A stretch of DNA of 64,000 nucleotides from positions 26,220,882-26,284,881 of the forward strand of contig OZ022351.1 in NCBI GenBank assembly GCA_963989245.1, read 5' to 3'. Shown in pieces: positions 21,215 through 32,189 of this stretch. The position numbers were made by a program, and so were the translations under genes. A model generated the notes under the pieces. The model worked only from the letters and a program-made list of their open reading frames with translations. It did not search any database and was not told the DNA's origin. Position 1 is the first letter of the stretch, and every line of letters starts with the position of its first letter. Source of the DNA: Nansenia antarctica (taxonomy: Eukaryota > Chordata > Actinopteri > Argentiniformes > Microstomatidae).

Positions 21215-21338
21215 TCAACCCTGGAACACGAGGAACTTCCTATCAGTGAACTGATACGGATGCAAGTGTTCAACTCTTGGCTCCCATGCCGCCCCCGGGG
21301 CCTTGCTGTCCTTCCTGTCGCTCTTCTTGGAGCGCTGT
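21215..21338 (-). other. Exon-like segment duplicated in both blocks
   Basis: On the minus strand TTTCTTTCACAG|CGC is a good acceptor, followed by RSKKSDRKDSKAPGAAWEPR and more to a stop. The left block (about 325 to 200) keeps the same open frame with substitutions. No gene identity and no matching donor, so it is reported only as exon-like. Confidence 0.35.
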
Positions 21339-21382
21339 GAAAGAAACCAGGAAGTATTACAAAACAAAACAACATAGCAATG

Positions 21383-21630
21383 CGTGACGTTAGAATTATA
21401 AGGTTCTATCTCCATTTTTGTCAAAATTGAGTTTTTTACATAATCTGATCCATTAGGTGTTTATTAATGCCTGTGTGGTGTTATTTTTAAAATGTTGAAA
21501 TGTTTTAGTTAGTAATTAATAAAATACAAAGGTTCCATCTCACAAAACATAATGGAATGTAAAAACTTTGACGGTCAATATCTCTGAACTGCCCTGAACG
21601 GAGATAGAACCTTATCATTCTAAGCTCACG
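21383..21630. mobile_element. CGTGA-ended MITE, copy 2 (in right duplicated block)
   Basis: Reverse orientation relative to copies 1 and 3, 248 bp. 4-bp duplication AATG at 21379-21382 and 21631-21634. The left block keeps the empty site CATAGCAATGATAGGCC at about 562. Confidence 0.92.
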
Positions 21631-21701
21631 AATGATAGGCCTGTCTGTAATAAATGGAATTGGTACGACCACCATAACTCCTAAAATACTGTGTAGGTCA
21701 T

Positions 21702-22275
21702 TGATATGATGCGTTTTTGTGTGACTATAATGCCAAATGTTGTGTGCCTATCAAATATTGCAATACTCATTGTTTAACCTTAAACATATGTTAGGTGTGC
21801 CCACTCTCAGTAGTGAACAACATATTTAGGAGCAGGCACATACCATATCAAGTAACAGTGAGACCAGTTTAACTCTAAGGACATAGGAGCCTTAGCCCAG
21901 TGGTCAGCAGCAAGACAGAACAGCATGAACACAGCATAGCCATGTATGGGAACTAATGTCACTATTGTAAGTTACGAGGTAAAAGCTATTTCCTCTCTGA
22001 GAACTGTATATAAGCTGTAACAAACATCAGTACTTTGCTTGGCATCTCTATGCCACAGCCAGGCTCGGCACCAGCCATGTCGTAGCCATGCTTGAAGCTT
22101 GGACTTAACAGAGCATGCTGCCTTGGAAACATCTGTACATGGGAATGCAACCCAGATCTGCCTAATACAATGATTACGATTCAACCTTCTCTCTGAGTCA
22201 TCAATATATAATTTCCGGCCACGTGACCAAGAAAGATCTCCTTAATATCAAATGGCGTCAAGATCATTATTATCA
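21702..22275 (+). repeat. 5' LTR of non-autonomous element
   Basis: 574 bp. It contains a TATA-like TATATAAG at 22007-22014, a plausible U3/R promoter. Both LTRs contain the same 70-codon open frame on the opposite strand, which is a shadow. Confidence 0.9.
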
Positions 22276-22880
22276 AATGGCTTCTAACGAACAGGATGCT
22301 AGATTCAGCGAAACAGGTAAGGCACAATGTAATTATTTGCTTAACCTGAATTGCTGTTCTAGAACGAATCTAATTTTTTCTCAAAAAGGAGATGTATTGA
22401 TATTGGAAAGTACTAAATTAAAATAATTATAGTTTGAATAGAAGGCGCTGTATAGTCAAAGACGGTGGTCAAAACACTGAGAGTTAGGATTTATTGAGAT
22501 TCTGAACTTTGTAAGGAACAAAGCAGAAGTCTATTATGTTTATCTGTAAGGTACAGAAATATATTTATTGTGTATTAAGTTAGGGACAAGACCTTAAATA
22601 CGTGATTGAAAGCACAGCACTTTGAGGAAAACTAAGTTTGAAAAGATTTGGCCATAATATTTAAAAGACTCTAAGAGAAGTTTCAATCAACATAATTGAT
22701 TACTAAAACCGCATGTCTATTAACATCATGGGAAGCAAACTACTATGTATGGCATGCAGAATGTTATCATTAAGAATGAAATGAATAACAACCATATTTC
22801 TGAACCAAGCTTCACAACAGGGCGAGAGTGTTAAAACTCTGACCCTAGGCTATTAATAGAACGGAGACTGCTCCTGTAAC

Positions 22881-22883
<3 letters not shown>

Positions 22884-22933
<50 letters not shown>
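22884..22933. repeat. (CA)n microsatellite inside LTR element
   Basis: About 24 CA units in the non-coding interior of the LTR element. Confidence 0.95.
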
Positions 22934-24008
22934 CGAGCTACAACATACAACAAATAGACAAATTTGTCTCATAATGAAATTATCATGCAAATCTGTGTTG
23001 ATTCAGCAGACATATAACATTTTGATTGATTTAGTGAACAGAGAAATACACATTAAGACTCTAAGACTGTGAAACATCAAAGGAGGACATTTCTGATGGA
23101 GAAAACACAATTCAGCAAGAAAGACCTGGAATGTATTCTGACAATGCCTGTCGATTCTATTTCCTGACAGAATCAAGGAAATCAAGAGACATTGAGCGAA
23201 GGACTCAGAGACCGAGATGCTGTTAAGATCTGGTCTATATTAACCATTGCAGAAGTGGGGAGAGAATGTTGCAGATGCTGAAGGAAGCTATTGCCGGATG
23301 AAACAAGAGAAATGAGACAAACTAATGACATTTCAATGTGACAAACAATGGAAATGTTAATTCTTATGATTTAAGACAGAGACATGATGATGACAAGAGA
23401 GACTTACACATACTTTTATGTAGTCGTAATTGTTCAATTGTACTGACGCACGCAACTAACAGTGTCATCAGCAGTAAACAGCTGAATTCAACAGCATGAA
23501 CTTACAAACTTTCTTCTAGGAATTCTAAGGGACGGGAACAACAGTCCAGATAACCCAATTAACAGACTTATGCTTAACATCTGTATTTTTGTTTCCAACT
23601 GTTTCTGAGCAGGTTAATTCCACAATCAATTGATGGAGAGCCTAAGATTTTATAGACTTGAGTCAAAAAAAGGAGGGGTGTAGTGTAATGATAATGCTAA
23701 AATTGTCTTAAGTTAATAAAACCTATTAACGCTGTGAACAGAGGCAAGAACACGTGCAAGACTGATGACCATCAAAGAATCAAATAGCACTCCTTGTTAC
23801 CAGAAACACAAGGCCGTTCCTTTGATTGAAGATCTACTTCCAGACATTGTTATATTGACATATAATGTACTTTGTATGATGGAACCGATGCCTAATTTAT
23901 TTCTGATGTGGTCATTCATTGACTTTGTTAAGAACTCCACATGTTTTTCAATAGAAATAATTTACCAGTCAAATGAATCTTACATCATGGGGAAAAAAAA
24001 GAGTGAGC

Positions 24009-24582
24009 TGATATGATGCGTTTTTGTGTGACTATAATGCCAAATGTTGTGTGCCTATCAAATATTGCAATACTCATTGTTTAACCTTAAACATATGTTA
24101 GGTGTGCCCACTCTCAGTAGTGAACAACATATTTAGGAGCAGGCACATACCATATCAAGTAACAGTGAGACCAGTTTAACTCTAAGGACATAGGAGCCTT
24201 AGCCCAGTGGTCAGCAGCAAGACAGAACAGCATGAACACAGCATAGCCATGTATGGGAACTAATGTCACTATTGTAAGTTACGAGGTAAAAGCTATTTCC
24301 TCTCTGAGAACTGTATATAAGCTGTAACAAACATCAGTACTTTGCTTGGCATCTCTATGCCACAGCCAGGCTCGGCACCAGCCATGTCGTAGCCATGCTT
24401 GAAGCTTGGACTTAACAGAGCATGCTGCCTTGGAAACATCTGTACATGGGAATGCAACCCAGATCTGCCTAATACAATGATTACGATTCAACCTTCTCTC
24501 TGAGTCATCAATATATAATTTCCGGCCACGTGACCAAGAAAGATCTCCTTAATATCAAATGGCGTCAAGATCATTATTATCA
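24009..24582 (+). repeat. 3' LTR of non-autonomous element
   Basis: Same length and sequence as the 5' LTR on reading, followed by GTCAT. Confidence 0.9.
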
Positions 24583-25317
24583 GTCATATAGACGACGGAT
24601 TGGGAAAAGGAGAGAACGCACACCGCAGAAAGTCTTAGAGAGGTGCTGGCAACGGAGTAGATTCCGATCGAAAGAGATAGAAGAAGCCGCACACTCAGGT
24701 AGACGACAGATAACGTTTAACAGTCGGGATGTTTACAGAGAGAAGTCAAATTCTGACTGGAATGTATAAAGATTGGAATGCATCTTTGTTTTGTTTTACT
24801 AATGCAAAATGTTTGTCGATCATAAAGAGTGGTTTATCTTGTACAATGGCACCACTTGTTGACCATTTCTGAACCGCTTTGAGAAATATCGCAATAGTGC
24901 TTCATCATTTTGGAAAGGTTTGCTCCTCGCCAGCTTATAACATATCATCCCTAGCCTCACAGACGCCCCACAGATCTCTGTTGAAGACTACGTATGTCCT
25001 ATTATGGTCATTGGAGGAGTGAGGATGATAAGAATCCAAGGAGCTCAGATGTATTATATAATTGCTACATTGGTGTATCAGGTATATATGTAAAAAACAA
25101 AACAACTCTTTATTGTGACATGGGACATCACTTACAAAGCCATCAACAAGCATCCTCGAGTCTCTAGAAAAGTGCTATATAAGTCTAATGTATTATTATT
25201 ATTATTATTATTATTATATCTAACCTAGAAGTTACACCATTCTTGATGTCGAGGCTGAGAAGAGAGGAGTGAAGGGAGGGAAGAGAGGGAAGGCTGGGTG
25301 AACATGAAGATCTGACC

Positions 25318-25319
<2 letters not shown>

Positions 25320-25371
<52 letters not shown>
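25320..25371. repeat. (TG)n microsatellite
   Basis: About 26 TG units. The left block has a shorter TG tract followed by poly-G at the same place (1395-1426). Confidence 0.95.
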
Positions 25372-25374
<3 letters not shown>

Positions 25375-25799
25375 CATATCTTTAATTGCAGCCATAGAAA
25401 CGGTGTATGTTTCACTTGTTTTCTTTTGAACTGCTTAACTGCGTAACTGCTGCTTTACTGATACCAGTGAGGACATGTTTTCTGTCTGTTTAATCTCATT
25501 TAGTAAGGCTGCATGCTTTGAAGATAAGGCAATTAAAGGCATATCACATAACTTATCCTAACCATTTAATTTCACAATGTATTACTCTGTGTCCTTTTTA
25601 CCTCTGATTGTGGCAGTTTGAAACTAAGCTTGTCATTTATCTGTAACCCTGCAAACCTCAAGATATCCAGATGTCTGAAACAGCTTGACAACCTATAAAA
25701 AGCCAAGCCTGCCCAGGACTGAATACGCACTGGACTCACTGTAAAAACTTACCCTGCACTTTAGCACTATCCAATGCACTGTTGTCTGTCCTGTTTTTT

Positions 25800-25915
25800 G
25801 CATTTGTTTTTGTATTCATGTATACACGTGAAAAAGGTATTAACGCACTTACGCCAAAGCAAATTCCTATATGTGTATGCATAATGGCAATACACTTTAT
25901 CTGAATCTGAAAAAC
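25800..25915 (+). mobile_element. LINE 3' tail fragment (right block)
   Basis: Counterpart of 1855-2020. Confidence 0.6.
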
Positions 25916-26020
25916 CTCTTTGTTTGACAACATATTGATATTGTTCAACCAGCCCAACTACAACTGACCCAAACTGGGGGGGGGACCATGTGCTCTGGTC
26001 CTATGGAAGGAGCACCACAC

Positions 26021-26388
26021 ACACAGAGTCATGTACTGTATACATGCAGAACCCCCCCCCTCCACACACACACACAACATATGCTATGCACACATTAACA
26101 CGCACACACGTTTGTTAAATATCTGAGGTATTATGGTGAATCATGGTTGTTTCTTTGCTGCTTCTGTTGTCCCGCACACAGCTTTACTTTGAAAACTGGT
26201 GAAGAGGTGTTCCTGGAATACACCTGACCCAATCATTGGATGGTAGAATGATTGTTTTTCTAAAAAGGACCAGGGGAATATAATAATACTGAATATCCTG
26301 TAGATACTGTGAACCTTATGTATTCTCCTCGCTACACATTTTATATTCGTGAATTCTGTAAAATTAACTGCTAAGTGAGTATATTGTT
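26021..26388. other. Intergenic, nothing recognised
   Basis: CA-rich start, then unique AT-rich sequence into which the BEL element inserted (TTGTT target). Confidence 0.6.
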
Positions 26389-26768
26389 TGTCATGGTTTC
26401 TTAGGTTTTCATTTTAGAGACATCTAGTGGACATTTTATGACATTACATTTGTTACTGCCTTTATTCAGTTTCGGTTTTGATTAGTCACATGACGAACAT
26501 TAGTCACATGACGTGAGCACACTGTTCAGACGTGATAGCTCGTGCAACAGCTAGTTGAGAGAAAAAGCTCTGGAGAATCTCTTTGTTTACATTCTTGCCC
26601 TGGAAAAGGCTTTGCTTTTTTACAAAATAACCAAACGACCACTCATGTTTCTGAGGGTTGAGTAAAGAACTAAACTTTACTCCAGCGTCTGAGGATTCAT
26701 TTATGTGTCAGTGTGTGTTCGCTATCTGTGGAAGTTGCGCCCTGGTTACGCGCAGTGGGAACAGAATA
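26389..26768 (+). repeat. 5' LTR of BEL/Pao element
   Basis: 380 bp, TGTCATGG to CAGAATA. It contains two ATTAGTCACATGACG-type direct repeats about 20 bp apart, and differs from the 3' LTR at an A/T and a T/C site. Confidence 0.93.
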
Positions 26769-27011
26769 GTAAAAAAGCAACCACTCAGCGGGCGGATCGA
26801 CTCAAGGAGAGAGATCTTCAGCGCAAGCACTGCTCCCCATCATCCTTGCTCACGCCAAGCACACAGCAATATTCATGATGGAAGAGTTGAGCAATGCTGA
26901 GACAAGGTCAGTGGCCTCTAGCACATCTAGGTCTTTTAAATCAACAGCCAGTAGGGCTCACCACCCAGACAGCGTCTGGCTGTTTCATACGAGAGACAGC
27001 ACTCCTCCACC

Positions 27012-30000
27012 GTGAAGCATGAGCACAGCTCTCCATCACTGCGACCTAGTAGGCCAAAGACATCAGAGCAGCTCACACCCAGCAGGCCCAAGGGTTCACC
27101 ATACAAACCAACAGGAAGCGGTGACACAACCGACATCAGTGATGTGGCTCGGTACCTAGCACGCAGAGACCTCGTAACCTCCGGTCTCACCAAGTTCGAT
27201 GATCACCCAGAAAATTACTGGGCATGGAAGTCGTCCTTCAAGAACGCCATTGACGGACTACTACTCAGTGCTAATGAAGAGATGGACCTCATGATTAAGT
27301 GGTTAGGGAGTGAATCTGCAAAGCACGTGAAACGAATAAGAGCAGTACATGTAGGTCATACATCTCAAGGTCTATGCAAAGCTTGGGAACGCTTAGAAGA
27401 GTGCTTCGGGTCTCCAGAGGTAATTGAAAAGTCCCTCTTCGACAGGCTGGAGAACTTCCCAAAGATCAGCAATAAAGATCCTGTGAAGCTGAGAGAGCTA
27501 AGTGACCTTCTCCAAGAGTTGGAAGCAGCCATGTTCGAAGGTTACCTGCCTGGTTTGAGCTATCTGGACACTTCACGCGGCATTTTGCCCATCGTAGACA
27601 AGTTGCCCTACAACATCCAAGAGAAATGGATATCACAGGGTTCCAGATACAAAGCTGAGCGACAGGTAGTTTTTCCCCCATTCACATTCTTCTGCGAGTT
27701 CATCACCAAAGAGGCACGAGCTCGCAATGACCCAAGCTTCAGGCTATCGATGAGTAACACAGCCCAGATGAAGTCAGAGCAGCCATTCAAGAGACAAAGT
27801 AAGAGCATGGTCTCTGCACATAAGACAGATGTCTCTCACGAGAAAGACACACGAGACGGTTCAGGCCGAACAGCAGTGGACATAAAAAAACTATGCCCTC
27901 TCCATAAGAAGCCACACCCCCTAACACGCTGCAGAGGTTTCAGAAGCAAGCCCCTCGAGGAGCGCAAGGCCTTCCTCAAAGACAACGGTGTCTGCTTCAG
28001 ATGTTGTTCCACAACTACTCATCTAGCCAAGAACTGCACCACAGCCATCAAGTGCATGGAATGTGAGAGTAACAGCCACACCACGGCTCTTCATCCAGGA
28101 CCTCCGCCTCCAGCCCCATCTGAGGATGGCGGGGAGGGAGAAGGAGGATCAGACCAATCTGCAGTCACCTCAAATTGCACAGAAGTCTGTGGAGAGGGTC
28201 AAAGCGGCAGATCCTGCTCGAAGATTTGCCTGGTGAATATATTCCCAGAAGCACACCCAGAGAGAGCAACCAGAGCATATGTTGTGCTGGATGACCAAAG
28301 CAACAGGTCGCTTGCAAGGTCTGAATTATTTGATATGTTCCACATCAAGGGGTCAGATTCAGCATTCACACTTCGTACATGTGCAGGTACAACTCAGATG
28401 ACAGGAAGGAGAGCCACAGGCTTTGTGGTGGAATCTGTGGATGGAGCTACAACAGTGACACTACCTACACTAATAGAGTGTAACAACATTCCCACCGAAA
28501 GAGCTGAGATACCTACGCCAGAAGCAGCGTTGCATCATTCCCACCTCAAGCCCATAGCATATGGTATACCACCTTTGGATTCTAAAGCACAGATCCTTCT
28601 CTTGCTAGGCCGAGACATCCTTAGAGTTCATAAAGTGCGGGAGCAACGGAACGGTCCACATGACGCCCCCTACGCACAACGACTCGACCTGGGATGGGTC
28701 ATCATAGGAGAAGTCTGCCTAGAGGCAGCCCACAAGCCTTCAGACATCCAAAGCTACCGCACCAATGTGCTTGAGAACCAACGCCCTTCATTCTTCAGCC
28801 CATGTCCGAACAGGATCCAGGTGAAGGAGCAATATGTTCCGAAGCCAGCACATCAGATTGCCCCAGCGCAAGGCACCCACAGTATCCGGGAATGCAACTT
28901 AGGGAGCACCATCTTCAACACGTCCGAGGATGACAACAAGATTGGACTCTCTATTGAAGACAGACTGTTCTTAAAGGTCATGGACAAAGAAATGTATATG
29001 GATGACTGCAACAGCTGGGTGGCACCATTGCCATTCAGAACACCACGTCAGCAACTCCCTCACAGCCGAGGCCAGGCCCTCACACGACTTACCTCTCTTC
29101 AAAACACACTGGAGAAAAGGCCCGAGATGAAGAGGCACTTCATCGCGTTCATGCAGAACATCTTCGACCGTGATCATGCTGAGCTGGCTCCTACATTGGA
29201 GAACGGACAAGAATGTTGGTACTTACCTATCTTCGGGGTTTATCACCCTCAGAAGCCAGGCCAGATTCGAGTCGTCTTCGATTCCAGTGCAAAATGGAAA
29301 GGCGTGTCACTGAACGATGTTCTCCTTTCTGGTCCGGACTTAAATAACAGCCTCTTAGGAGTACTGGTGCGATTCAGACGAGAACCGATCGCTGTCACTG
29401 TGGACATAGAACAAATGTTTCACAGCTTCGTTGTGAAAGAAGACCACAGGAACTTTCTCCGCTTTCTGTGGTACGAGGACAACGATCCTAGGAACGACAT
29501 ATGTGAGTACCGCATGAAGGTTCACGTATTCGGGAACAGTCCCTCTCCTGCGGTGGCAATCTATGGTCTCAGACGTGCTGCAGCTCATGGTGAAGAAGAA
29601 TTTGGGTCTGACGCCAAACAGTTCATCGAAAGAGAGTTCTACGTTGACGACGGACTCCTGTCAAGGCCCACAGCACGTGAAGCCATCGACCTACTGAAGC
29701 GGACACAGGAGATGCTTGCTGTGTCGAACCTGCGACTTCACAAAGTTGCTTCCAACAGCCAGGAGGTTATGGAAGCATTCTCTGCTGAGGACCGAGCAAA
29801 GGGACTCAAAGACCTAAACTTGGATGTCGATCCCACTCCTATTCAACGGAGCCTTGGAGTGAGTTGGGATCTGAAGAAAGATGTCTTCACGTTTCAAGTA
29901 GCAGAATCCACAAAGCCTTTCACACGTAGGGGTGTTCTAGCTACTGTCAACGGCCTCTTCGATCCACTTGGATTCGTTGCACCAGTTACGATACAGGGAA

Positions 30001-30686
30001 AGATCCTGTTACGAGAGCTCACAAACGAAGCCTCCGACTGGGACTCTCCTCTTCCTCCAGAAAGGGAAGATGAGTGGAACACTTGGAGAAGCTCTCTTCA
30101 AGACCTCAGGCAGTTGGAGATCCCAAGAACCTATTCTGCTTCTACAATCTCAACAGCCATAAGAAAGGAGCTACACGTGTTCTCAGACGCTTCAGTGAAG
30201 GCTATTGCAGCAGTCGCCTATCTCCAAGTAATTGATGTTGAGCAAAAATGTCAAGTAGGATTTGTCCTTGGAAAAGCTAAGTTAACTCCACAGTCGGCTC
30301 ACACTATCCCAAGATTGGAGTTGGGAGCTGCCGTGTTGGGTGTGGAAGTCGCTGAGCTAGTCACAAGCGAGCTAGATATAGCTCTGGATTCTGTCAAGTT
30401 CTATACAGATAGCCGAGTTGTCCTAGGATACATTAGCAACCAGACAAGAAGGTTCTATGTATATGTGAGCAACAGAGTGCAGCATATACGGCGGTCTTCT
30501 GAACCAACCCAGTGGCACTACATCTCCACAAGCCATAACCCAGCTGACCTTGGCACACGTTCTGTGCCTGCAGCTATGCTAGGTGAGACAACCTGGCTTA
30601 GAGGACCAACGTTTCTGCTACAAGTAGAGGAACCATCATCACCTGAAGTCTTTGACCTCATCAACCCACATCGTGGAATCCTGTAA
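27012..30686 (+). CDS. BEL/Pao Gag-protease-RT-RNase H polyprotein (1224 aa)
   Basis: Structural and enzymatic polyprotein of the BEL element. Domains in order: Gag DUF1759-like region (KFDDHPENYWAWKSSFKNAI, residue ~60 on), zinc knuckles near residue 328 (CFRCCSTTTHLAKNC and CMECESNSHTTALH), aspartic-protease-like DUF1758 motif LDDQSNRSLAR near 427, reverse transcriptase with catalytic FYVDDGLL near 877, and Pao RNase H with VFSDAS near 1057 and FYTDSR near 1131. A short upstream reading frame from 26875 (MMEELSNAETRSVASS) looks like the usual Gag N-terminus but lies in another frame and stops near 27016, so the true N-terminus is displaced. The frame closes at 30686 before integrase. Confidence 0.93.
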   Translation: MKHEHSSPSLRPSRPKTSEQLTPSRPKGSPYKPTGSGDTTDISDVARYLARRDLVTSGLTKFDDHPENYWAWKSSFKNAIDGLLLSANEEMDLMIKWLGSESAKHVKRIRAVHVGHTSQGLCKAWERLEECFGSPEVIEKSLFDRLENFPKISNKDPVKLRELSDLLQELEAAMFEGYLPGLSYLDTSRGILPIVDKLPYNIQEKWISQGSRYKAERQVVFPPFTFFCEFITKEARARNDPSFRLSMSNTAQMKSEQPFKRQSKSMVSAHKTDVSHEKDTRDGSGRTAVDIKKLCPLHKKPHPLTRCRGFRSKPLEERKAFLKDNGVCFRCCSTTTHLAKNCTTAIKCMECESNSHTTALHPGPPPPAPSEDGGEGEGGSDQSAVTSNCTEVCGEGQSGRSCSKICLVNIFPEAHPERATRAYVVLDDQSNRSLARSELFDMFHIKGSDSAFTLRTCAGTTQMTGRRATGFVVESVDGATTVTLPTLIECNNIPTERAEIPTPEAALHHSHLKPIAYGIPPLDSKAQILLLLGRDILRVHKVREQRNGPHDAPYAQRLDLGWVIIGEVCLEAAHKPSDIQSYRTNVLENQRPSFFSPCPNRIQVKEQYVPKPAHQIAPAQGTHSIRECNLGSTIFNTSEDDNKIGLSIEDRLFLKVMDKEMYMDDCNSWVAPLPFRTPRQQLPHSRGQALTRLTSLQNTLEKRPEMKRHFIAFMQNIFDRDHAELAPTLENGQECWYLPIFGVYHPQKPGQIRVVFDSSAKWKGVSLNDVLLSGPDLNNSLLGVLVRFRREPIAVTVDIEQMFHSFVVKEDHRNFLRFLWYEDNDPRNDICEYRMKVHVFGNSPSPAVAIYGLRRAAAHGEEEFGSDAKQFIEREFYVDDGLLSRPTAREAIDLLKRTQEMLAVSNLRLHKVASNSQEVMEAFSAEDRAKGLKDLNLDVDPTPIQRSLGVSWDLKKDVFTFQVAESTKPFTRRGVLATVNGLFDPLGFVAPVTIQGKILLRELTNEASDWDSPLPPEREDEWNTWRSSLQDLRQLEIPRTYSASTISTAIRKELHVFSDASVKAIAAVAYLQVIDVEQKCQVGFVLGKAKLTPQSAHTIPRLELGAAVLGVEVAELVTSELDIALDSVKFYTDSRVVLGYISNQTRRFYVYVSNRVQHIRRSSEPTQWHYISTSHNPADLGTRSVPAAMLGETTWLRGPTFLLQVEEPSSPEVFDLINPHRGIL

Positions 30687-32139
30687 GGCTACCAGCAAAG
30701 ATCAGGATCAAACTTGCAGTTCATGGCATCACTGCAAGCAGCCTCGCACAGCTGAAGAACTGACAAAAGCTGAACTCATCATCATCAAATGCGTGCAAGG
30801 AGAGGCTTACAAGGACGAACTTGCGTGCATAGCAAGTGGAAAGGACATCTCAAGAAGTAGTCCTCTGAAGAAACTCAATCCCTATTGCGACGAAGAAGGC
30901 CTCCTGAGAATAGGGGGACGGCTCAGACATTCAGATCTCGCCTACAAGGAAAAACACCCTCTTGTTATTCCGGGACAGAAACACATCGCAAAGCTACTTG
31001 TGGAACACCATCACCAAAGGGTGATGCACCAAGGCCGAGTCTTTACCGAAGGCGCTGTCCGCACTGCAGGGTACTGGATCATGGGAGCAAGACGACTGAT
31101 CAAAGGCATCCTTCACGACTGTGTAACCTGCAAGAAGCTCAGAGGCAGAGTGACGGAACAGATGATGGCCGACCTACCTGTTGATCGCCTGAGTACTGAA
31201 CCCCCATTCACCTACGTGGGACTGGACGTCTTCGGCCCCTGGCATGTAAGCACAAGACGCACAAGAGGAGGACAGGCAAACAGTAAAAGATGGGCTGTTC
31301 TTTTCACATGTCTAAGTACGCGCGCTGTCCACATCGAATTGATTGAGTCAATGGACACATCATGCTTTATCAATGCGCTACGCAGGTTCTTTAGTCTAAG
31401 AGGACCTGCCAAACAGATTAGATCAGATTGTGGAACAAATTTCACAGGCGCATGCAGAGAGCTGAACATTCTGCTGACCGACCCCAACATGCCTAGCATT
31501 CGAAAGTACCTGGGAGAAGAGGGCTGCTCATGGGTCTTCAACCCACCTCATTCATCCCACATGGGAGGCTCCTGGGAAAGGATGATAGGGATATCAAGGC
31601 GCATACTTGACTCCATGCTGCTCAAGGCTTGCCCTTCTCGCCTGACTCATGAAGTTCTCTCCACCCTGATGGCAGAGGTTACAGCCATAATCAACGCCAG
31701 ACCTCTCACCCCCATCTCAATGGATCCAGACTCTCCTTTTCTTCTAACACCAGCTATGCTTCTTACGCAGAAGATGTGCACTCCACTTCCTCCTCCGGGA
31801 AATTTTAGTGATATGGACCTCCACAGACAGCAGTGGAAACAGGTTCAGCACCTTGCAAATACTTTCTGGAGCCGATGGAGACATGAATACCTCACGACAC
31901 TACAGAGTCGCAGCAAGTGGCAAGAGGAACGTCCGAACCTTAAAGTAGGGGATTTGGTCCTTCTCAAAGATGCTCAAGCTAAGCGCAACGACTGGCCCTT
32001 AGGACTAGTCAGCCAGACATTCCCTGACAAGGACGGGAAGATCAGAAGAATCGAAGTGAAGATCACCAAACATGGGACGGCTAAAACGTTCTTGAGACCA
32101 ATATCTGAGACAGTGCTTCTCATGTCGCCAAAGGACTGA
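30652..32139 (+). CDS. BEL/Pao integrase region (495 aa), +1 frame relative to RT ORF
   Basis: Carries a zinc-binding H2C2 domain (HHHQRVMHQG ... CVTCKK, residues ~118-170). The integrase core has the acidic triad at YVGLDVFGPW (~190), IRSDCGTNF (~258) and GGSWERMIG (~308), and a C-terminal DUF5641 domain with LKVGDLVLLKDAQ. It overlaps the RT frame by 35 nt. BEL elements normally keep integrase in one frame with RT, and the linker between RNase H and integrase looks short. I therefore read this as a small deletion or frameshift in this copy rather than a programmed shift. Confidence 0.9.
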   Translation: MTSSTHIVESCKATSKDQDQTCSSWHHCKQPRTAEELTKAELIIIKCVQGEAYKDELACIASGKDISRSSPLKKLNPYCDEEGLLRIGGRLRHSDLAYKEKHPLVIPGQKHIAKLLVEHHHQRVMHQGRVFTEGAVRTAGYWIMGARRLIKGILHDCVTCKKLRGRVTEQMMADLPVDRLSTEPPFTYVGLDVFGPWHVSTRRTRGGQANSKRWAVLFTCLSTRAVHIELIESMDTSCFINALRRFFSLRGPAKQIRSDCGTNFTGACRELNILLTDPNMPSIRKYLGEEGCSWVFNPPHSSHMGGSWERMIGISRRILDSMLLKACPSRLTHEVLSTLMAEVTAIINARPLTPISMDPDSPFLLTPAMLLTQKMCTPLPPPGNFSDMDLHRQQWKQVQHLANTFWSRWRHEYLTTLQSRSKWQEERPNLKVGDLVLLKDAQAKRNDWPLGLVSQTFPDKDGKIRRIEVKITKHGTAKTFLRPISETVLLMSPKD

Positions 32140-32189
32140 GTATCCCTGAGTTAGTTCATAGTGGTATTTCCTCCATACCAGACGGGGAG

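Larger units (their letters stand above)
21702..24582 (+). mobile_element. Non-autonomous LTR retroelement, 574-bp LTRs that appear identical
   Basis: Two direct LTRs, 21702-22275 and 24009-24582, both 574 bp, begin TGATATGATGCG and end ATTATTATCA. I see no difference between them. The target duplication GTCAT sits at 21697-21701 and 24583-24587. The unoccupied site (GGTCATATAGACGAC) is preserved in the paralogous block near 630, which proves the insertion boundaries. The 1.73-kb interior (22276-24008) has no Gag or Pol reading frame but contains a (CA)n tract, and an A/G-rich run precedes the 3' LTR. It must have been mobilised by an autonomous relative elsewhere. Confidence 0.92.
21154..26020 (+). 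repeat. Right copy of ~2-kb direct duplication, with MITE and LTR-element insertions
   Basis: Same sequence and orientation as the left copy, here split by the MITE at 21383-21630 and the LTR element at 21702-24582. Resumes at 24583 with GTCATATAGACGAC and ends near the 26000 CA-rich tract. Small indels separate the copies (for example about 14 bp missing near 25085). Confidence 0.9.

Noticed and set aside
21972..22184. 70-aa minus-strand open frame, repeated at 24279-24491
   Set aside because: Identical because it lies in the two LTRs. No family resemblance, and opposite to element orientation.
30652..30686. Programmed +1 frameshift between RT and integrase in the BEL element
   Set aside because: The family normally uses one frame, the linker looks shortened, and no slippery site was identified. 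Mutation is simpler.
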